A stretch of 64,000 nt of DNA from Laetiporus sulphureus 93-53 (lineage: Eukaryota; Basidiomycota; Agaricomycetes; Polyporales; Laetiporaceae), in contig NW_024468566.1 in NCBI RefSeq assembly GCF_001632365.1, positions 67,441 to 131,440 of the forward strand, written 5' to 3'. Positions within the stretch are counted from its first letter, which is position 1; every line of letters begins with the position of its first letter. This document shows, piece by piece, positions 1 to 12,539 of the stretch. The notes under the pieces are model-generated. The model was not told the DNA's origin, did no database searches, and saw only the letters and a list, made by a program, of their open reading frames with translations. A program made the position numbers and the translations under genes.

Positions 1-167
1 CTCATGTATATAAGCCAGAGCTCTGAGACGCATAAGTCCCCCAGACTTATTCTCATCTCTGCTACGCCTATTCATATAGTGTCATCAGCGCCCACTTGCA
101 AGGTGCTGCTTTACCTTGATCATCTTTGTGTCCATCCTTACATCGTCAACAGTCAGTAAGTGTTTGA
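1..167 (+). other. LTR-like promoter/leader fragment at window edge
   Basis: A TATA-like box (TATATAAG, 7-14) is followed by a pyrimidine-rich stretch with CCCAGACTTATTC. This resembles the TATA-to-leader region of the solo LTR at 38762-39479, which has TATATATAC and then CTAGACTTATC. It may be the end of an LTR cut by the window edge or the 3' flank of the KDZ element. No terminus is visible, so this is only a likeness. Confidence 0.3.
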
Positions 168-3110
168 TCATAAGGTCATAGGCTTAGTTGGCGCTCTGCG
201 TCCTAAGTTTGTGATACTTTGCCCATGGCCTATCATGCACATCATTCCATGTATCTTGTAGGAGAGTGAACTCATCGAGAAAACTGTAATGCAATGCCTC
301 TGACCAATCCAACGTTGAGCATGGAGGATCAAGCACAACTGCAGCAGCATTGTATGCCTTGATGGCATTTTGTATGGCCTTGCAGGGACTTCGCAATGTG
401 CATGTGAGCATGATATGCTGTGTAGATTTCCCAGTGAGAACCGATAAAGCAACACAACAGAACACACACCTGTCTGGGAGAGATTCAGGTTGTGCAGCTC
501 AAACAGCTGCTGAACGACAAGCTGCTGTAGATTATCCAGTGCATGGTGATATGTGTGTGTCACAATGTACTTGGCTGTCTCAATATACTTGTCATCAGTG
601 GGTTGCCAGTGCTGCAATATATTCATTTGCACTTCCATTGCCTGCAGGTCATGCGACAATGCACACTCACATTCCTCGAGATAGCGACATCTCATCTCTA
701 GCTTTTGCATACATGAGGCTTCAGCATAGTAGTCAACAGTCCCAGTGATTGGTGAGGTGAACATGTAGTCAGATGGGATGGAAGTCAGGAAAGGGCCTGA
801 ACTCATCTTGATCTGAGTGCGTACACTCCGCCACTCCTGTAGCTTCTTAACATAAGCCACTGCATATATGTCCCAGAGTGGTGGCTCCTATCTGAGGGTC
901 TCGAAGTAATGGTGCTCTTCTGCACACCATCACACGAGGTCTTCCTTCTTGACATTAAGTGATTGCATAGACTAAACGATGGCAATGGATTTCATCTCGA
1001 TGATATTGAGGGCTTGAACATAGTTATTATAGATCATGGTGCTTAGGCTCACGTACTTATCATCATGACATTGATGGAAGTACTCATCGATGAAGACATG
1101 TCGATGGTAAGCAGAGGCATACTGAGTCACTGAGGCAAGACTGTTTGATGCACTGAACACATGTTCGAGAGTCTCACCATCTTCGCAACCTGTTCCCTCA
1201 ATGATGTTGAGGTTATTCCTGGTCTAACATGCATGGTTATGCATGTACCCATGGAATGCATTAAGGATTATGCAGCACAGCAGCCGCTGCCATTCAGGAC
1301 TGAGAGAGCTTTGCTTGATAGTTTCTTTGAAGCCACAACCGATGTCGTAGTGTCCCAAAGTTCGATCTTTGAGAATGTCGACCATCTTGGCTATAATTGC
1401 AAGCAGATACTTCACACTTCAGATCATATGGTTAAACTTAGCTCGTTGCAATGCAAAAAAATGACTCACAGTTCACCACTTCTCATCATGTCACAAATCC
1501 ACAAGATAAAGCCATGATGGCATGCACTTGCAAAGATCCCAGTCTCCTCAAAATACCCCACATCTGCTTCTTATCCTCTGAAGCAGCAGCCTTCCAATTC
1601 TTTGTGCATGATGCAACTTCATCTGCACCATTGGTGGGATCACCCTCTTGATCCTCGTTATCACTTGTATCGCTGTTAATGTCATCCTGCATTGAGTTGC
1701 TTCGCTGCTTGCATGGATGGCCCTTGACCTCACCTGCGAAGCAGTTGATGAACTCATTTGATAGGTAGTAATCGCTCTCTTCGAAGACCCACATATCCCC
1801 TCAACAACATTCACCAATCTGTGTGATTCGCTTGAGTGAGTTGTTGCCATCCATGCAAATTATACGGCACCAATGCAGCTCAGGCTCACCTTCAAGCTAT
1901 TTAATGGAGCATGTCAGAATCAAAGTATGAAGTAGCGGACTTATACATACCTCATATGTGCATGCTGGGCATGCATTGAGTACACGCCAATTAGGTGAGC
2001 CCCTCCTGCGAGCCTTCTCAATGAGCTTTCGAACACTGCGAAGGATTGCCAGGTATACTTCATAGGCATTGGTGACCGCATTCCAGTAATGGCAGCATAG
2101 AGGTATCTAGTATGCAAAGTGTCAGCCAACTGTGTCTAGAGCAATGCAAAGCCTACCTTATAGTAGTGACACAGGAGCTTTGTGCAGGCCTTTATGCTGA
2201 AGGAGGCTTTGAAAAGGCATATGCAACGAAGAAGCTCTGTCATCTTGAATGAAATGGTGAGGGAGGAAAGTCGTCAATTTGATCGTCAATGGAGGAGAGC
2301 TCAGCATCTACCCCTCAGCATCTTGAATGAAATGGTGAGGGAGGAAGTGACAGGTGTAGTGCTGAGGTAGCCACTAAGGACAAGAGCTTCTGCAACTGAG
2401 TGAATGTCTTCACAGCAGTGAATGTGAGTTGAAGTTGTGAGACTGTAGATGTTGAGCATGTCGAGGTTGAAGTTGTATGGTGATTCTACAGTGAAATGGC
2501 TATCACATGCAGGTGATGAGTCTCCTTGCCAGCGAAGATAGGCCTCGACAAGCTTGGGAATGAGAGAGCACCAGTTTTCATCCATACGATCCACATGATG
2601 CTGCCATGTCCATGCGTCTCGATACCAGCGACTCTTCTATCTATAATAAGAGGATATGAAGTTAATGACTGAGAATGATGTGATAATACAGAGACACACC
2701 GAGAGCTGATGATATCTCACACAGCATGGATGAATGAGTCATCCTCCTGAGCTGTATCCTTCCACTCATGGTCGTCCTCCCTTCTCATCTCCTGGATCTC
2801 CATCACTGCATCATCTAAGGCAGCAGCAGAGTCTACCTCAGGTGCGATGTCTCCTCTAATTTCTGCCAGTGCTTTGTGAGACTCAGGGCCAAATCCTGAT
2901 GGAGGCTTAGTAAGATATGTTATATTACAATAGAAGGATGTACTCACCTGCCACCCTCATTGCCTGCCTCTCCTCTGCTTTGCGATTCTCCTCTGCAATG
3001 GCCTTGACCCCAAGCACACTGCCCTTCACATGGCTGGTTAGGCTTGAGGAGCCAGCACGTTGTGGTCAAATCATGGTGACGTGAACCTTCCGAGTAGGTT
3101 TGACAGCAGT
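168..3110 (-). pseudogene. KDZ (Kyakuja-Dileera-Zisupton) transposase, decayed
   Basis: Read right to left this is a multi-exon KDZ transposase, the DNA transposase family expanded in agaric fungi. Recognisable blocks, in protein order: an acidic N-terminal part (2948-3110, 2717-2905), the LVEAYLRW...ALVLSGYLSTTP block (2301-2594), the cysteine block NWRVLNACPACTYE (about 1951-2040), the catalytic-region motif MDGNNSLKR (1828-1854), NWKAAASEDKKQMWG (about 1555-1620), YDIGCGF (about 1322-1350), FSASNSLASVTQYASAY (about 1110-1160) and the C-terminal SGPFLTSIP...YYAEASC block (168-860). Introns with good borders are at 2906-2947 and 1897-1950. It is dead: TGA codons (one in the first exon at about 3067), frameshifts, and a 27-bp repeat (2242-2346). 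Its ATG lies at 6988-6990 because an LTR element is inserted after coding base 8. Family assignment comes from remembered KDZ motifs. Confidence 0.9.
2242..2346. repeat. 27-bp direct repeat inside the KDZ gene
   Basis: The string ATCTTGAATGAAATGGTGAG plus GGAGGAA occurs at about 2242-2268 and again at about 2320-2346, 78 bases apart. It looks like a local duplication inside the transposase pseudogene and contributes to its frame loss. Confidence 0.8.
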
Positions 3111-3770
3111 TGTCATGGTGCATTGTGACTCCTGCCTAAGAAGGCAAGGAGCTGGCTGCAAGGTGCAGCCTGTGTCCTGTGACCTATAATCTGTGTTGTA
3201 TGGTGATATACAAGATGCAGAAAGGGGCTCAAAGGGCTCTTAGCCTTCTAACACACACGCAAGGAGGTGGTGGCTGTTAGGCCTGCATAAGCATGTATAA
3301 AATAGGTGAATAGAACTGGGGATACCCAGTTCCTCATAGGTGCTTATATACATGTATGGCAGAGCCCCTGGCACTTGTGCTACTATGGGACCTCTGGTAT
3401 CTACATGTGAACATAATGTCAGAATCAGTAATGGTTCTGGTCTCGCCATGACAACTACCTACTATTGGTTGTGAGGTTGTCCAATGAGATAATTGTATAA
3501 CATGGTGTCACCTTGTCGGTGACTGAAGTGGGACCACTATTGAGTGGCCAATAGGAGGTCTACTACTTACTAAGATGCCTCAGTGTCACGTGTGGTAGCT
3601 GAGCCTTTGCGGGCTTCAGTGATCGTAGTTGGGTGCTAGTTTAGGTCACATGACTGGACGTGTCGTGGTGGATCATAAATGGCTCTCTGTGTCGTCTTGC
3701 CTTGTGTTATGTCTAAGGTTTATATCTTGGCGTGGTGCCAAAGGTATATTGTAGTGGAAAAACTGTGACA
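3111..3770 (-). repeat. LTR-A, 3' LTR (minus orientation)
   Basis: 660-bp LTR. It matches 6286-6982 along its whole length, with a deletion of about 35 bp near 3630. Terminal TG...CA is intact. The TATA-like box is on the minus strand near 3342-3352. It shares its central block (CAGTAATGGTTCTGG) with LTR family C. Confidence 0.92.
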
Positions 3771-3785
3771 TCACCCCCCTCTCAG
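3771..3785 (-). other. Polypurine tract of LTR-A element
   Basis: On the minus strand CTGAGAGGGGGGTGA directly abuts the LTR. The family-B element has nearly the same tract at 21965-21979 (TTGAGAGGGGGGTAG), which links the two as related gypsy-type elements and fixes the orientation. Confidence 0.8.
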
Positions 3786-3869
3786 GTTTACACTCCGGGT
3801 AAACCATCAGATTTTGTTGGGTGTTTGTAGGTTGGCAAGTGTGTGGGCTGTGTACATAGTGATGTGTGT

Positions 3870-4670
3870 AATAGTTTAGTGGACATATTTAGGTCCTTGG
3901 GCACTCGAAGCTGCCAGTTGATCCCTTTATGCTTCTAATTCTGTGTAGGTGATTGGCTTGTGGTTCAACTCGTCATCGCCTTATATCTTTTCTCTTTATA
4001 GAACTAGGCTTGTAGATAAAACAGTTTAATGACATTGTTTAGGTCATGTGGCACTCAAAGCTGCCTGATAAAATAGTTTAACGACATACTCAGGTCGTGA
4101 TGCTTGCAGTTTAATGACTTGTGCTAGGTTGCAAAAGATGCATGAATTTGTAATGCAAAAAGATGCTGTTTTTGGCCACAGCATTGACCCTTTGATATCA
4201 TTCTCCAGATACCAGATTATCCTGGTCTTCTGTCTTCAGTCATGACTTCGTGCTTCTTTGCTATGGCTTGTTGCATAGGATATTACTTAATCCATGACAG
4301 ATTCCTGGTTACCCAAGGAATCGAACCCACGCACACAGTATCTTGTGAGATGATCGGGTCCTGATGTATCAGATTGCCATGGCTTAACACCTAAGCCACT
4401 TGAGCAGGTAAGATATCTAGTTTGAAACTCGACCAGTATATGCTCTTTATTACATAATTGAGTGGCGTATGTCTGAGTGGTTGAAGGTATGACATATTTT
4501 GATTTAATTGACTAATCATAATCGAAACTTGATCTGTGATTGAGTCGAGATAGACTTTCTGATTGATCATAACCTTGAATGACGTCATTGTGTTGACACT
4601 CATAGCTGTCATAGTGGTGCAGTTTAGTTGACTTGTCCAGGTCCAGTGGCACTCAAAGCTGCCAGAATAG
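3870..4670 (+). repeat. Imperfect internal repeats of LTR-A element
   Basis: A degenerate unit, roughly GTTTA-TGACAT...AGGTC...GGCACTCAAAGCTGCC, recurs at about 3878, 4023, 4076 (short) and 4620. The copies are irregularly spaced and diverged. No function is evident. Confidence 0.6.
4308..4410 (-). other. tRNA-like sequence (Pol III box signature)
   Basis: On the minus strand an A-box-like TGGCTTAGGTGTTAAG and a perfect B box GGTTCGATTCC lie in tRNA-like order. The ends TTACCTG and TTGGGTAA can form a 7-bp acceptor-like stem with wobble pairs. The T stem does not close properly, so this is probably a tRNA-derived relic (Leu/Ser-sized) or SINE head captured by the LTR element rather than a working tRNA gene. 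Confidence 0.4.
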
Positions 4671-6285
4671 TATCGTATACACTTGTAGTGGCATGGAAGG
4701 TGTCTTCAATGTGCCTTGTAGTGTATGGTCTGTTACCAGCTGCTCTGTGGTCTGGGAGTCTGATGCTTCATTGCAAGTTTTCTCCACATAGTCATGAAAA
4801 ATTGCAATGTATGGTAATCTTGTTGCCAAAAAAGATATCACCCTTTCCTTTAGTGGTCTTGTAGTGAATAGTAATTGTCAGGCTGGCCACTTTGCATGTT
4901 TGAAAATGGTGCCTTGATGCAATGGGGGCTCCAGTCCCTTGCTGGTAGCAGTAGTCTCTTTATCTGCTCCATGGTGACATTACTTTTGGTGAAAAAATGT
5001 TATGCTGCGCTTTTTTTGTAATTGCACCTGGCTTTGCCTAGTTCTTTGGGGATGGGGATAGTGGTAACGCTCCGCTCCACTGCTAGGGAAGACCTTGCAT
5101 ATCACCAGAGAGCAGTTCCTCGCTTGTGTGTTTCGCTTCACTTACACACGTTGTATCCCCTATTACTCCACCCTCCACTGGCCTCGTTCTGAGAGCCAAG
5201 CATGGAGCATGAATGCATAGCAAGAGAAACAAGATTTGGTGTTTGCACAAAATAAGGGTGAGTGGGTGGGAGTGAAATTTTTCATTAGACCAAGTTGGAA
5301 TGATGTGGTAAATGAAGTCCATTTGACAGAAATCACGCTGTATGCGCTATCTTGGTGTGATTCTGAGACTGATCAATGGCTGTGGGTCCCCCCGTCTGGT
5401 GTAGTACTATTTTTTCTCTTTATTGAAGTCTTCCTGGTGTTATTCTTCCTTGTATTCAGATTGTTGGATCTTAATTCCTCTCACAGTTAATAGTCACATG
5501 ACTATCGTGCGCTTGGATGCTGTCAACAATTTGTTACATTTTGAATACTGGCTCATTGCTGAAAGGTGCTTCATGGTGTGAATAATAATGGTGGTTGACT
5601 GAACCATCCATGGAAGTGATGGGATCTCATATCCTAGATAGGAGTGCCATGCACAAGGTCTTATGTTTCCAGTAATGGGAATTGCCTGTTATGGTATGCA
5701 TGTTGCCTTTATAGGTCATGTGAAATTGCCTTTTTTAGGTCATGCATGTGGTGGTGGGTGTGATGCAAATGATATGTGCTGTCTGGTACTTGTAATATTG
5801 CTTTATTATTTTATGTACTGGTGCGCCTTTCGCTCGTGTAATATTCTATATTGCTACATAGGTTACCGGCCTAGTGTAGCATTGTAAATCTACTTTGTAA
5901 ATATGTGACCCCCCCTCAGGCGTTCTTCAGGGATGGATGTGGCTTTATGGCTGTTCACCCTCATGGAGGTGTAAAGGAAGCATGCATGCGCTGTTGCCTT
6001 ATTGAAGGCAGGGAGCAGCTGACAGCAAGGTAGACGTTGATGTGGAATATATAGTATCATGTTAAAAAAGGTGCACCCCAACACCTGAGTTTCTTGGGCT
6101 GAAAATACCAGTCCCGCATTGGGTACTTTGGCATAAAATTGGGCAGTTTATGGATGTTGTCTAGGTTCAGTAAAAGCCAGTCCCTCAAAGGGTACTTTGA
6201 CTGAAAATGTGCCTGGCCTGCATTGGGTCCTCAGGTCATCCCGCAAGCAGCACGTTGCTGAGTGCAGTCTGGAGTTCTATTCAAA

Positions 6286-6982
6286 TGTCACAGCACATTG
6301 TGACTTCTGCCTAAGAAGGCAAGGAGCTGGCTGCAAGGTGCAGCCTGCATCCTGTGACCCATAATTCATGTTGTATGGTGATATACAAGATGCAGAAAGG
6401 GGCTCAAAGGGCCCTCAGCCTTATAACACATAAAAGGAGATGGTGGCTGTTAGGCCACATAAGCATGTATAAAATAGGTGAATAGAACTGGGGATACCCA
6501 GTTCCTCATAGGTGCTTATATACATATATGGCAGAGCCCCTGGCACTTGTGCTACTATGAGACCTCTGGTAGCTACATGTGAATATAATGTCAGAACCAG
6601 TAATGGTTCTGGTCTCGCCATGACAACTACCTACTATTGGTTGTGAGGTTGTCCAATGAGATAATTGTATAACATGGTGCCACCTTGTCGGTGACTGAAG
6701 TGGGACCACTATTGAGTGGCCAATAGGATGTCTACTACTTACTAAGATGCCTCAGTGTCATGTGTGGTAGCTGAGCCTTTGCAGGCTTTAGTGATCATAG
6801 TTAGATGCTAGTTTAGAGATCACGTGCTAGGGGCGCTTGTGTGGGTGCTTGTCTAGGTCACATGACTGGACATGTCATGGTAGATCATAAATGGCTCCCT
6901 GTGTCATCTTGTCTTGTGTTATGTCTAAGGTTTATACCTTGGCATGGTGTCAAAGGTATATTGTAGTGGGAAAACCATGACA
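6286..6982 (-). repeat. LTR-A, 5' LTR (minus orientation)
   Basis: 697-bp LTR, TGTCACAGCACATTG at its left end and AAAACCATGACA at its right end. GCAGT follows as target duplication. It pairs with 3111-3770. Confidence 0.92.
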
Positions 6983-7200
6983 GCAGTCATCGGAGAATGA
7001 AGCAGATAGAGGGCACGTATAGCATAGTAAAGCTATGGGGGGAGGTCTTGGCCTTGGCATACACATACACGTCAGGCACATCACTCACGTGACCTCGTTT
7101 GATGAGCTTTCATCACTATGAGCTGCAGCGAGAATGAGCAGCCTATGCTCACTCTCAATCGTGAGTGCATGGAAAAATTTAATAGCTTATATACTGGACT
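6983..7200 (-). promoter_or_regulatory. Displaced start codon and 5' flank of the KDZ gene
   Basis: On the minus strand the KDZ reading frame begins with ATG at 6990-6988, followed by ACTGC (6987-6983) where the LTR element entered. The sequence above it (6991-7200) is the former upstream region. It has more CpG than the flank further right. No promoter motif is clear. Confidence 0.55.
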
Positions 7201-8587
7201 GGATGATCAAAGTGGAAGCAACTTGATGGAAACTTAATCTGAGTTGTTTCTGCAACAGGAAGCTCATATTGGGCTCATAATGCAGTGCGCTTCACTTACA
7301 ATATGCGATAGAATTCTATACAAAAAAACAAAAGAAAATGGCTGAAAAGTTGTCTGTACAGAGCAAAAAGAGCGTCGTCATCATCAGTGGTGGCATGCAT
7401 GCAAGCTGACACAGCAAGTACCAGGTTCTGACACAGCCTGAAAGTGAAGACACTGGAGGAGTGGCCACCAGCTCAATCAGGAATGAGCATAACTTTATCG
7501 GTATCTGATCACTCAGCCACCTATGGTCATTTACATTACATAAGCAAGGGAATTTCCACGTACTTTAACAGAAAAAAGTGATGGTATCTATGGTGATACT
7601 GGCGATGGGGGAAGACTGCACCTTCAGGCCTGGTTAGGCTGCTGAGCCCAGGTCACACAGCAACCTAACTAGGCCAGATAAGCATGAGGTCCAGGTGGAT
7701 GTGATCATTCTATGTCGGCATCTTATAATGAGCACATGATTTTATAGCATTATGAATGCAGCACTAAGTTAGTGCTATACTAATTAGGCTGGTTTTACAC
7801 AACTGCAACACAAATACAATGCCAGTACTAACATCAGCAAAAAGTGGGCCACCATATATATGAATGACAAGATATCCATTGCATATCATAATTTTGTGTA
7901 ATTCCTAGACACAAATTCACCCTAAAGAAAGTAACAATCTGTGGGTATGAGAAATGAGTAAAAAACTGCGGATTTCCTTTGACTTTTCACTGCTATGACA
8001 CCCTATCATTTTTGAGTTAATATAGGCAGCTTGACTTGAATTAATGCTCAGGAAAGGTGCAAAATGAGCCCTTTCCAAATTCCTTTTTCAAAATTATTCA
8101 CTTGACATGAAAGACTAGATTATTAAATCCAATTCTAAAGCCTTTTCTACAAATAGAATCAGTACTTTCTTTGGCATGAGTCAACCAGGTCTTCCCAGCA
8201 GTAATTGTGAATTCTCTTGAGGTAGTTGATGGTGTTTCAGGTAGGGCTGAGGTAATTAATCATGTTTCATACACTGATCAGTAAAAATTGGTGTTTTTTT
8301 ATCCAATGCCAACATAACATGTGTAAGATAATGTCTTCACTGAAAAAGCAGTAAGAAATCCATTAGAAAACATTGATCTCATTCTGAAAATATCTGAAAG
8401 AGACATTGTGTTGAACATGCTATGAATGGGAATGACATAACTAAATATGGTGAACTGTTTGTGAAATAAGTTTCAACAGAGATGATCTTATTATTTTTCT
8501 TACAATGTGTGCATCATATTTCAGTGAAAATATGGTTCTCCTTGCAGTGTAATGTGATGTATGTTTGAACTGCCACATTGCAGTAGT
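7201..8587. other. AT-rich stretch with no recognised feature
   Basis: I see no coding region, RNA gene or repeat terminus here. It is AT-rich and almost free of CG dinucleotides, like the MITE-rich DNA to its right. Confidence 0.5.
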
Positions 8588-8590
8588 ACT

Positions 8591-9407
8591 CACTGGGTGA
8601 AACATTCAATAATTTAATGAAAAAGATGGTAAAGGTATTGAAGAAAAAGTTCAAATCTTTTCAGCATCTTTACTGTCAATTTGTGATGGAAGGATTCAAA
8701 ATATTATCATTATCTTTTCTGATTAATCATTTCTCAATCATTTTACAATCTTTTAAACAAAGTGATCATAAAAAGTATTAAAATCTTTTTTCATTCTGTT
8801 CTTATCAAAGATGATGAACATATTTTGATCATGTCACACCATTATCATTCTACACTAAGCCAATATTAGGATATACAGGTGAATACTTAGGTTTAAATTT
8901 TAGTACTATCTCTTGAAGCCTTAGTACTAGCATAGTATTGATCTTCAGATCTTAGCACTAGCTTAGTACTACCGTAGCACTAACATTTGAACATTAGTAC
9001 TAGCTCAGTACATACTAGCTTGGTACTAGCATAGTACCAGCATTTAAATCTTGGTATTAGCATACTGCTAACATTGAAATCTTAGTATGACTCTTCTGAC
9101 CATAGTACTAGTATAGTGCTAACATATAAACCTGAGTATTAACCTCCACATCTTAGTACTAGCTTAGTATATGATGACAAGAGTGTGACATAGTTACAAC
9201 ATTTTTATCATCTTTGCTCAAAAAAGAGTAAAAAAATGATTTTAAAACTTTTTATCATAGTTTTGCATGAAAAATTGAAGAATGATTGAAGAAATAATTA
9301 CTAATATTACACCCAATCTCCTTTCAACCTATTCTTTAAAATTTGTAACTTTTTTTTAAAAATGTTTATCATCTTTCACCTCAAATTATTGATTGCTTCA
9401 TCCAGTG
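8591..9407. mobile_element. CACTA-like foldback MITE, copy M1
   Basis: 817 bp. Left end CACTGGGTGAAACATTCAAT, right end reverse-complementary (ATTGATTGCTTCATCCAGTG). The 3-bp target duplication ACT is at 8588-8590 and 9408-9410. The inner sequence is AT-rich with many TAGTACTAGC-type units (8900-9170). No reading frame. The CACTG terminus and 3-bp duplication are those of the CACTA (CMC/EnSpm) superfamily. Confidence 0.85.
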
Positions 9408-9991
9408 ACTGTCACCATATTTATGTCCTAGATTAGCATCAATATATTCTGAATTTCTGAACATCAAGTTAGTCCAGGCCTTCATTTATAAGTTCTTCAT
9501 CCCAGTAATTGGTGATCAGTCTATCATATGACATTCTATTTTTTCAGGCATCACATGATGTCATAATGAGTCAAATATCATTATCTCTATTTGCTGTGCA
9601 TGACAGTGTGTCAGCTGCACATTTGGGTTTGTTTTTGTAGAACATGAATGGCTGTCTATCATAAAATGTGCATTGTTGCAGAAGGGAGTGGTAGATACAT
9701 ATGATGTGCAGTGAAGATTTGTTGATAGACTCCAAGGGTATTGTGCTTCTGATGATGTCTTTAGAGTGACTTTTTCAGAAGATGTGTGCTTTTCCTTGTT
9801 TCCATGTGTTTTCTGTATTGATGAGTATAGAGTGTATTGTGCACAGTCACCTAATTTGCCTGTCTCTAGCCTTTCAATGGTGAAAAGTATTCAGGCTTAT
9901 ATATATATGATAAGTTCTGCACATGGATGATCTTGCTTGAATGAGATATGAAGTATATTGCCAATTCATCACAAGCACTCTAAATATCTAG

Positions 9992-10864
9992 CACTGGGTG
10001 AAGCAATCAATAATTTGAGGTGAAAAATGTGAAAGATATTGATGAAAAAGTGCAAATCTTTCAAGCAGCTTTACTGTTAATTTATAATAAAAGAATTTAA
10101 AATATTTCTACATTTTTTGTTGTGAAAGATGATGAAGAGATTTCAAGATAATCAGATGAATATTAATAATCACTTTTATAATATTTCATATTAAATTATG
10201 ATAACTCTTTTTTCTCTTTTTTGAGCAAAGCTGCTGAAATATTGTGACTATGTCACAGCCATGTTATCATATACTAAGCTAGTAATAAGGTATGGAGGTT
10301 GATACTCAGATTTATATGTTAGCACTGTACTATTACTATGATCAGGAGAATAATACTGAGATTCTAATTTTAGCAGTATGCTAATACTAAGGTCTAAATG
10401 CTAGCTCTGTGTTAGTACTATAGCACTATCATGCTAGTATTAAGCTAGTACTAAGGTCCAAATATAATGTTAGTACTATGATATTACTAAGGCTTCCAAA
10501 GATAGTACTAACATTTAAATTAACCTTTATATTCTGATATTAGCTTAGTGTAGAATGATAATTATGTGACATGGTTACAATATGTTCATGATCTTTGACC
10601 AGAAAAGAATGAAAAAAGATTCTAAAACTTTTTATTGTCACTTTATCTAAAATATTGTAGAATGATTGAAAAACTTATTGCTAATATGACATCCAATCTT
10701 TTTCTCTTTTTCTCATGTTTCAATCATGTTCAACAAGAAAATATATTAATAACATTTTAAATCTTTTTATCACAAATTGATAGTAAAGGTGCTGAAAAAG
10801 TTTAAACTTTTTCTTCAATATTTTATCATCTTTCATCTCAAATTATTGATTCTTTTATCTGATA
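9992..10864. mobile_element. CACTA-like foldback MITE, copy M2
   Basis: 873 bp. Left end CACTGGGTGAAGCAATCAAT. The right end reads ATTGATTCTTTTATCTGATA, where the last nine bases differ from the normal end by transitions only. Target duplication TAG at 9989-9991 and 10865-10867. The centre has TAGTACTA-type units (10290-10560). Confidence 0.82.
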
Positions 10865-11531
10865 TAGAGTTTCTGCCCAGAACAGTAGTCTGCTTCATGA
10901 GGGATGTCTCTTTAAATAATGGTGATGGTGTAAAATTGATGATATCTTTCAGTCTTCTAATTAATTTGTCTTTTTAGTGAGTTGTACTAGATAAAGGTGA
11001 TCAATGCATATTGTTTTGTAGTCATAGTGCAGATCCTACATCAATGAGATTGCAGTGGAGCCTTTTTATGCTAATTAGAAGTGAAGGGCAGCTAAGAATT
11101 GATGCAGTGCTCATAGGTGTTTATATATATGCTGATATATGTCTTGTATATATACATGTCTGTCTGATATAGTGTAATGATAATGTCTCTCATAACTATC
11201 ATGCACATCTTTACTGGTGTTTGCATACCTCCTCCTTTTACAGTTAGGGTTGAATGGTCAGACAAAAGCTCTACTTTAAGCCATCAGGAGCAAATGACAG
11301 TGAAACATCTCTGAAACTGACCTTTTTCATGGAGTGTTATCAAGTTGTATTTGATATTAATGTTATTGTATATATGTGTCATTGCATGCGATGACATTCA
11401 TGTCTGATCCTATGATCAGATTTATGTTAAAGAATGGTCATGTTTGCAAATGGTGACATCTTTGCATAATCTGTATATTGTTGATGTCAGAGATACTGAT
11501 ATGGTTGTAAAGAGCCTGTTATCAGAGCATG

Positions 11532-12536
11532 CACTGGGTGAAGCAATCAATAATTTGAGATGAAAGATAATAAAGATATTGAAGAAAAAGTACAAATTTT
11601 GAAGCATCTTTATTATTATTTTGTAAAATTTTATTATAAAATAATTGAAGAAGTGATTATTAGCATGGCATTTAATTTTCATTCAATCTTTTTATTATCT
11701 TTCATATAAAATTATAATAAAAAGTATTAAAATCTTTTTTTACTTTTTTTAAAATAAAGATAATGACAATATTGTAACTATGTCACACACTTGTCCTCAC
11801 TCAGCTAGTACTAAGGTATGAAGGTTGATACTCAGATTTATATGCTAGCACTATACTAATCCTGTGGTCAGGATGATAATACTAAGATTCTAATGTTAGC
11901 AGTATGCTAATACTAAGGTTCAAACATTAGTGCTTACACTAGTATTACACTTATGCTAATACTAAGGTTTCAATATTAGTGCTTACACTAGTATTACACT
12001 TATGCTAAGGATCAACTGCTAGTACTAAGGTCTCACAGCACTAGCAACACTAGTGCTATGTTAGTACTATGTTAGTACTATACTACTACCATGCTACTAC
12101 CATGCTAGTACTAAGATTTAGAGATTAGTACTAAGCTTTAAATGTTAATACTATGCTAGTATCAAGGCTTTCAAAGATAGTTCTAGCATTTGAATCATTA
12201 TGTTATGATTTTGGCTTAGTGTCAAATGATAATGATGTAACATGATTACAATATGTTCATGATCTTTGACAAGAAAAGAATGAAAAAAGGGTTTAAAACT
12301 TTTTATCTATTATTTTATCTAAAAACTTGTGAAATAATTGATAAACTAATTGCTAATATGACATCCAATCTTTTTTTCATCTTTTTATCATGTTCAACAA
12401 GAAAACATGTTGATAATATTTTAATTTTCTTTATCGCAAATTGATAGTAAAGATGCTGAGAAGATTTAAACTTCTTTTTGAAAATTTCTATCATGTTTCA
12501 ACTCAAATTATAAATTATCAATTGTTTCATTCAGTG
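11532..12536. mobile_element. CACTA-like foldback MITE, copy M3
   Basis: 1005 bp. Starts CACTGGGTGAAGCAATCAAT and ends AATTGTTTCATTCAGTG. Target duplication ATG at 11529-11531 and 12537-12539. It has the densest run of TAGTACTA-type units in the window (about 11800-12200). Confidence 0.85.
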
Positions 12537-12539
12537 ATG

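Larger units (their letters stand above)
3111..6982 (-). mobile_element. Complete non-coding LTR retrotransposon (family A) inside the KDZ gene
   Basis: Two long terminal repeats (3111-3770 and 6286-6982), each starting TGTCA and ending TGACA, bound this element. It is flanked by the 5-bp target duplication GCAGT at 3106-3110 and 6983-6987. Orientation is minus: the polypurine tract CTGAGAGGGGGGTGA lies against the left LTR (3771-3785), and the TATA-like signal TATATAAG reads on the minus strand. The 2.5-kb interior (3771-6285) holds no gag or pol and no long reading frame, so it would depend on proteins from a partner element. No primer-binding site starting TGG is seen next to 6285. Confidence 0.92.

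Noticed and set aside
168..748. Plus-strand frame of 132 codons at 350-748
   Set aside because: Antisense of the KDZ C-terminal block, which has clear family motifs on the minus strand.
8900..12200. CRISPR-like look of regularly repeated TAGTACTA words
   Set aside because: Units are degenerate, unevenly spaced, without unique spacers, and lie inside MITEs of a eukaryotic genome.
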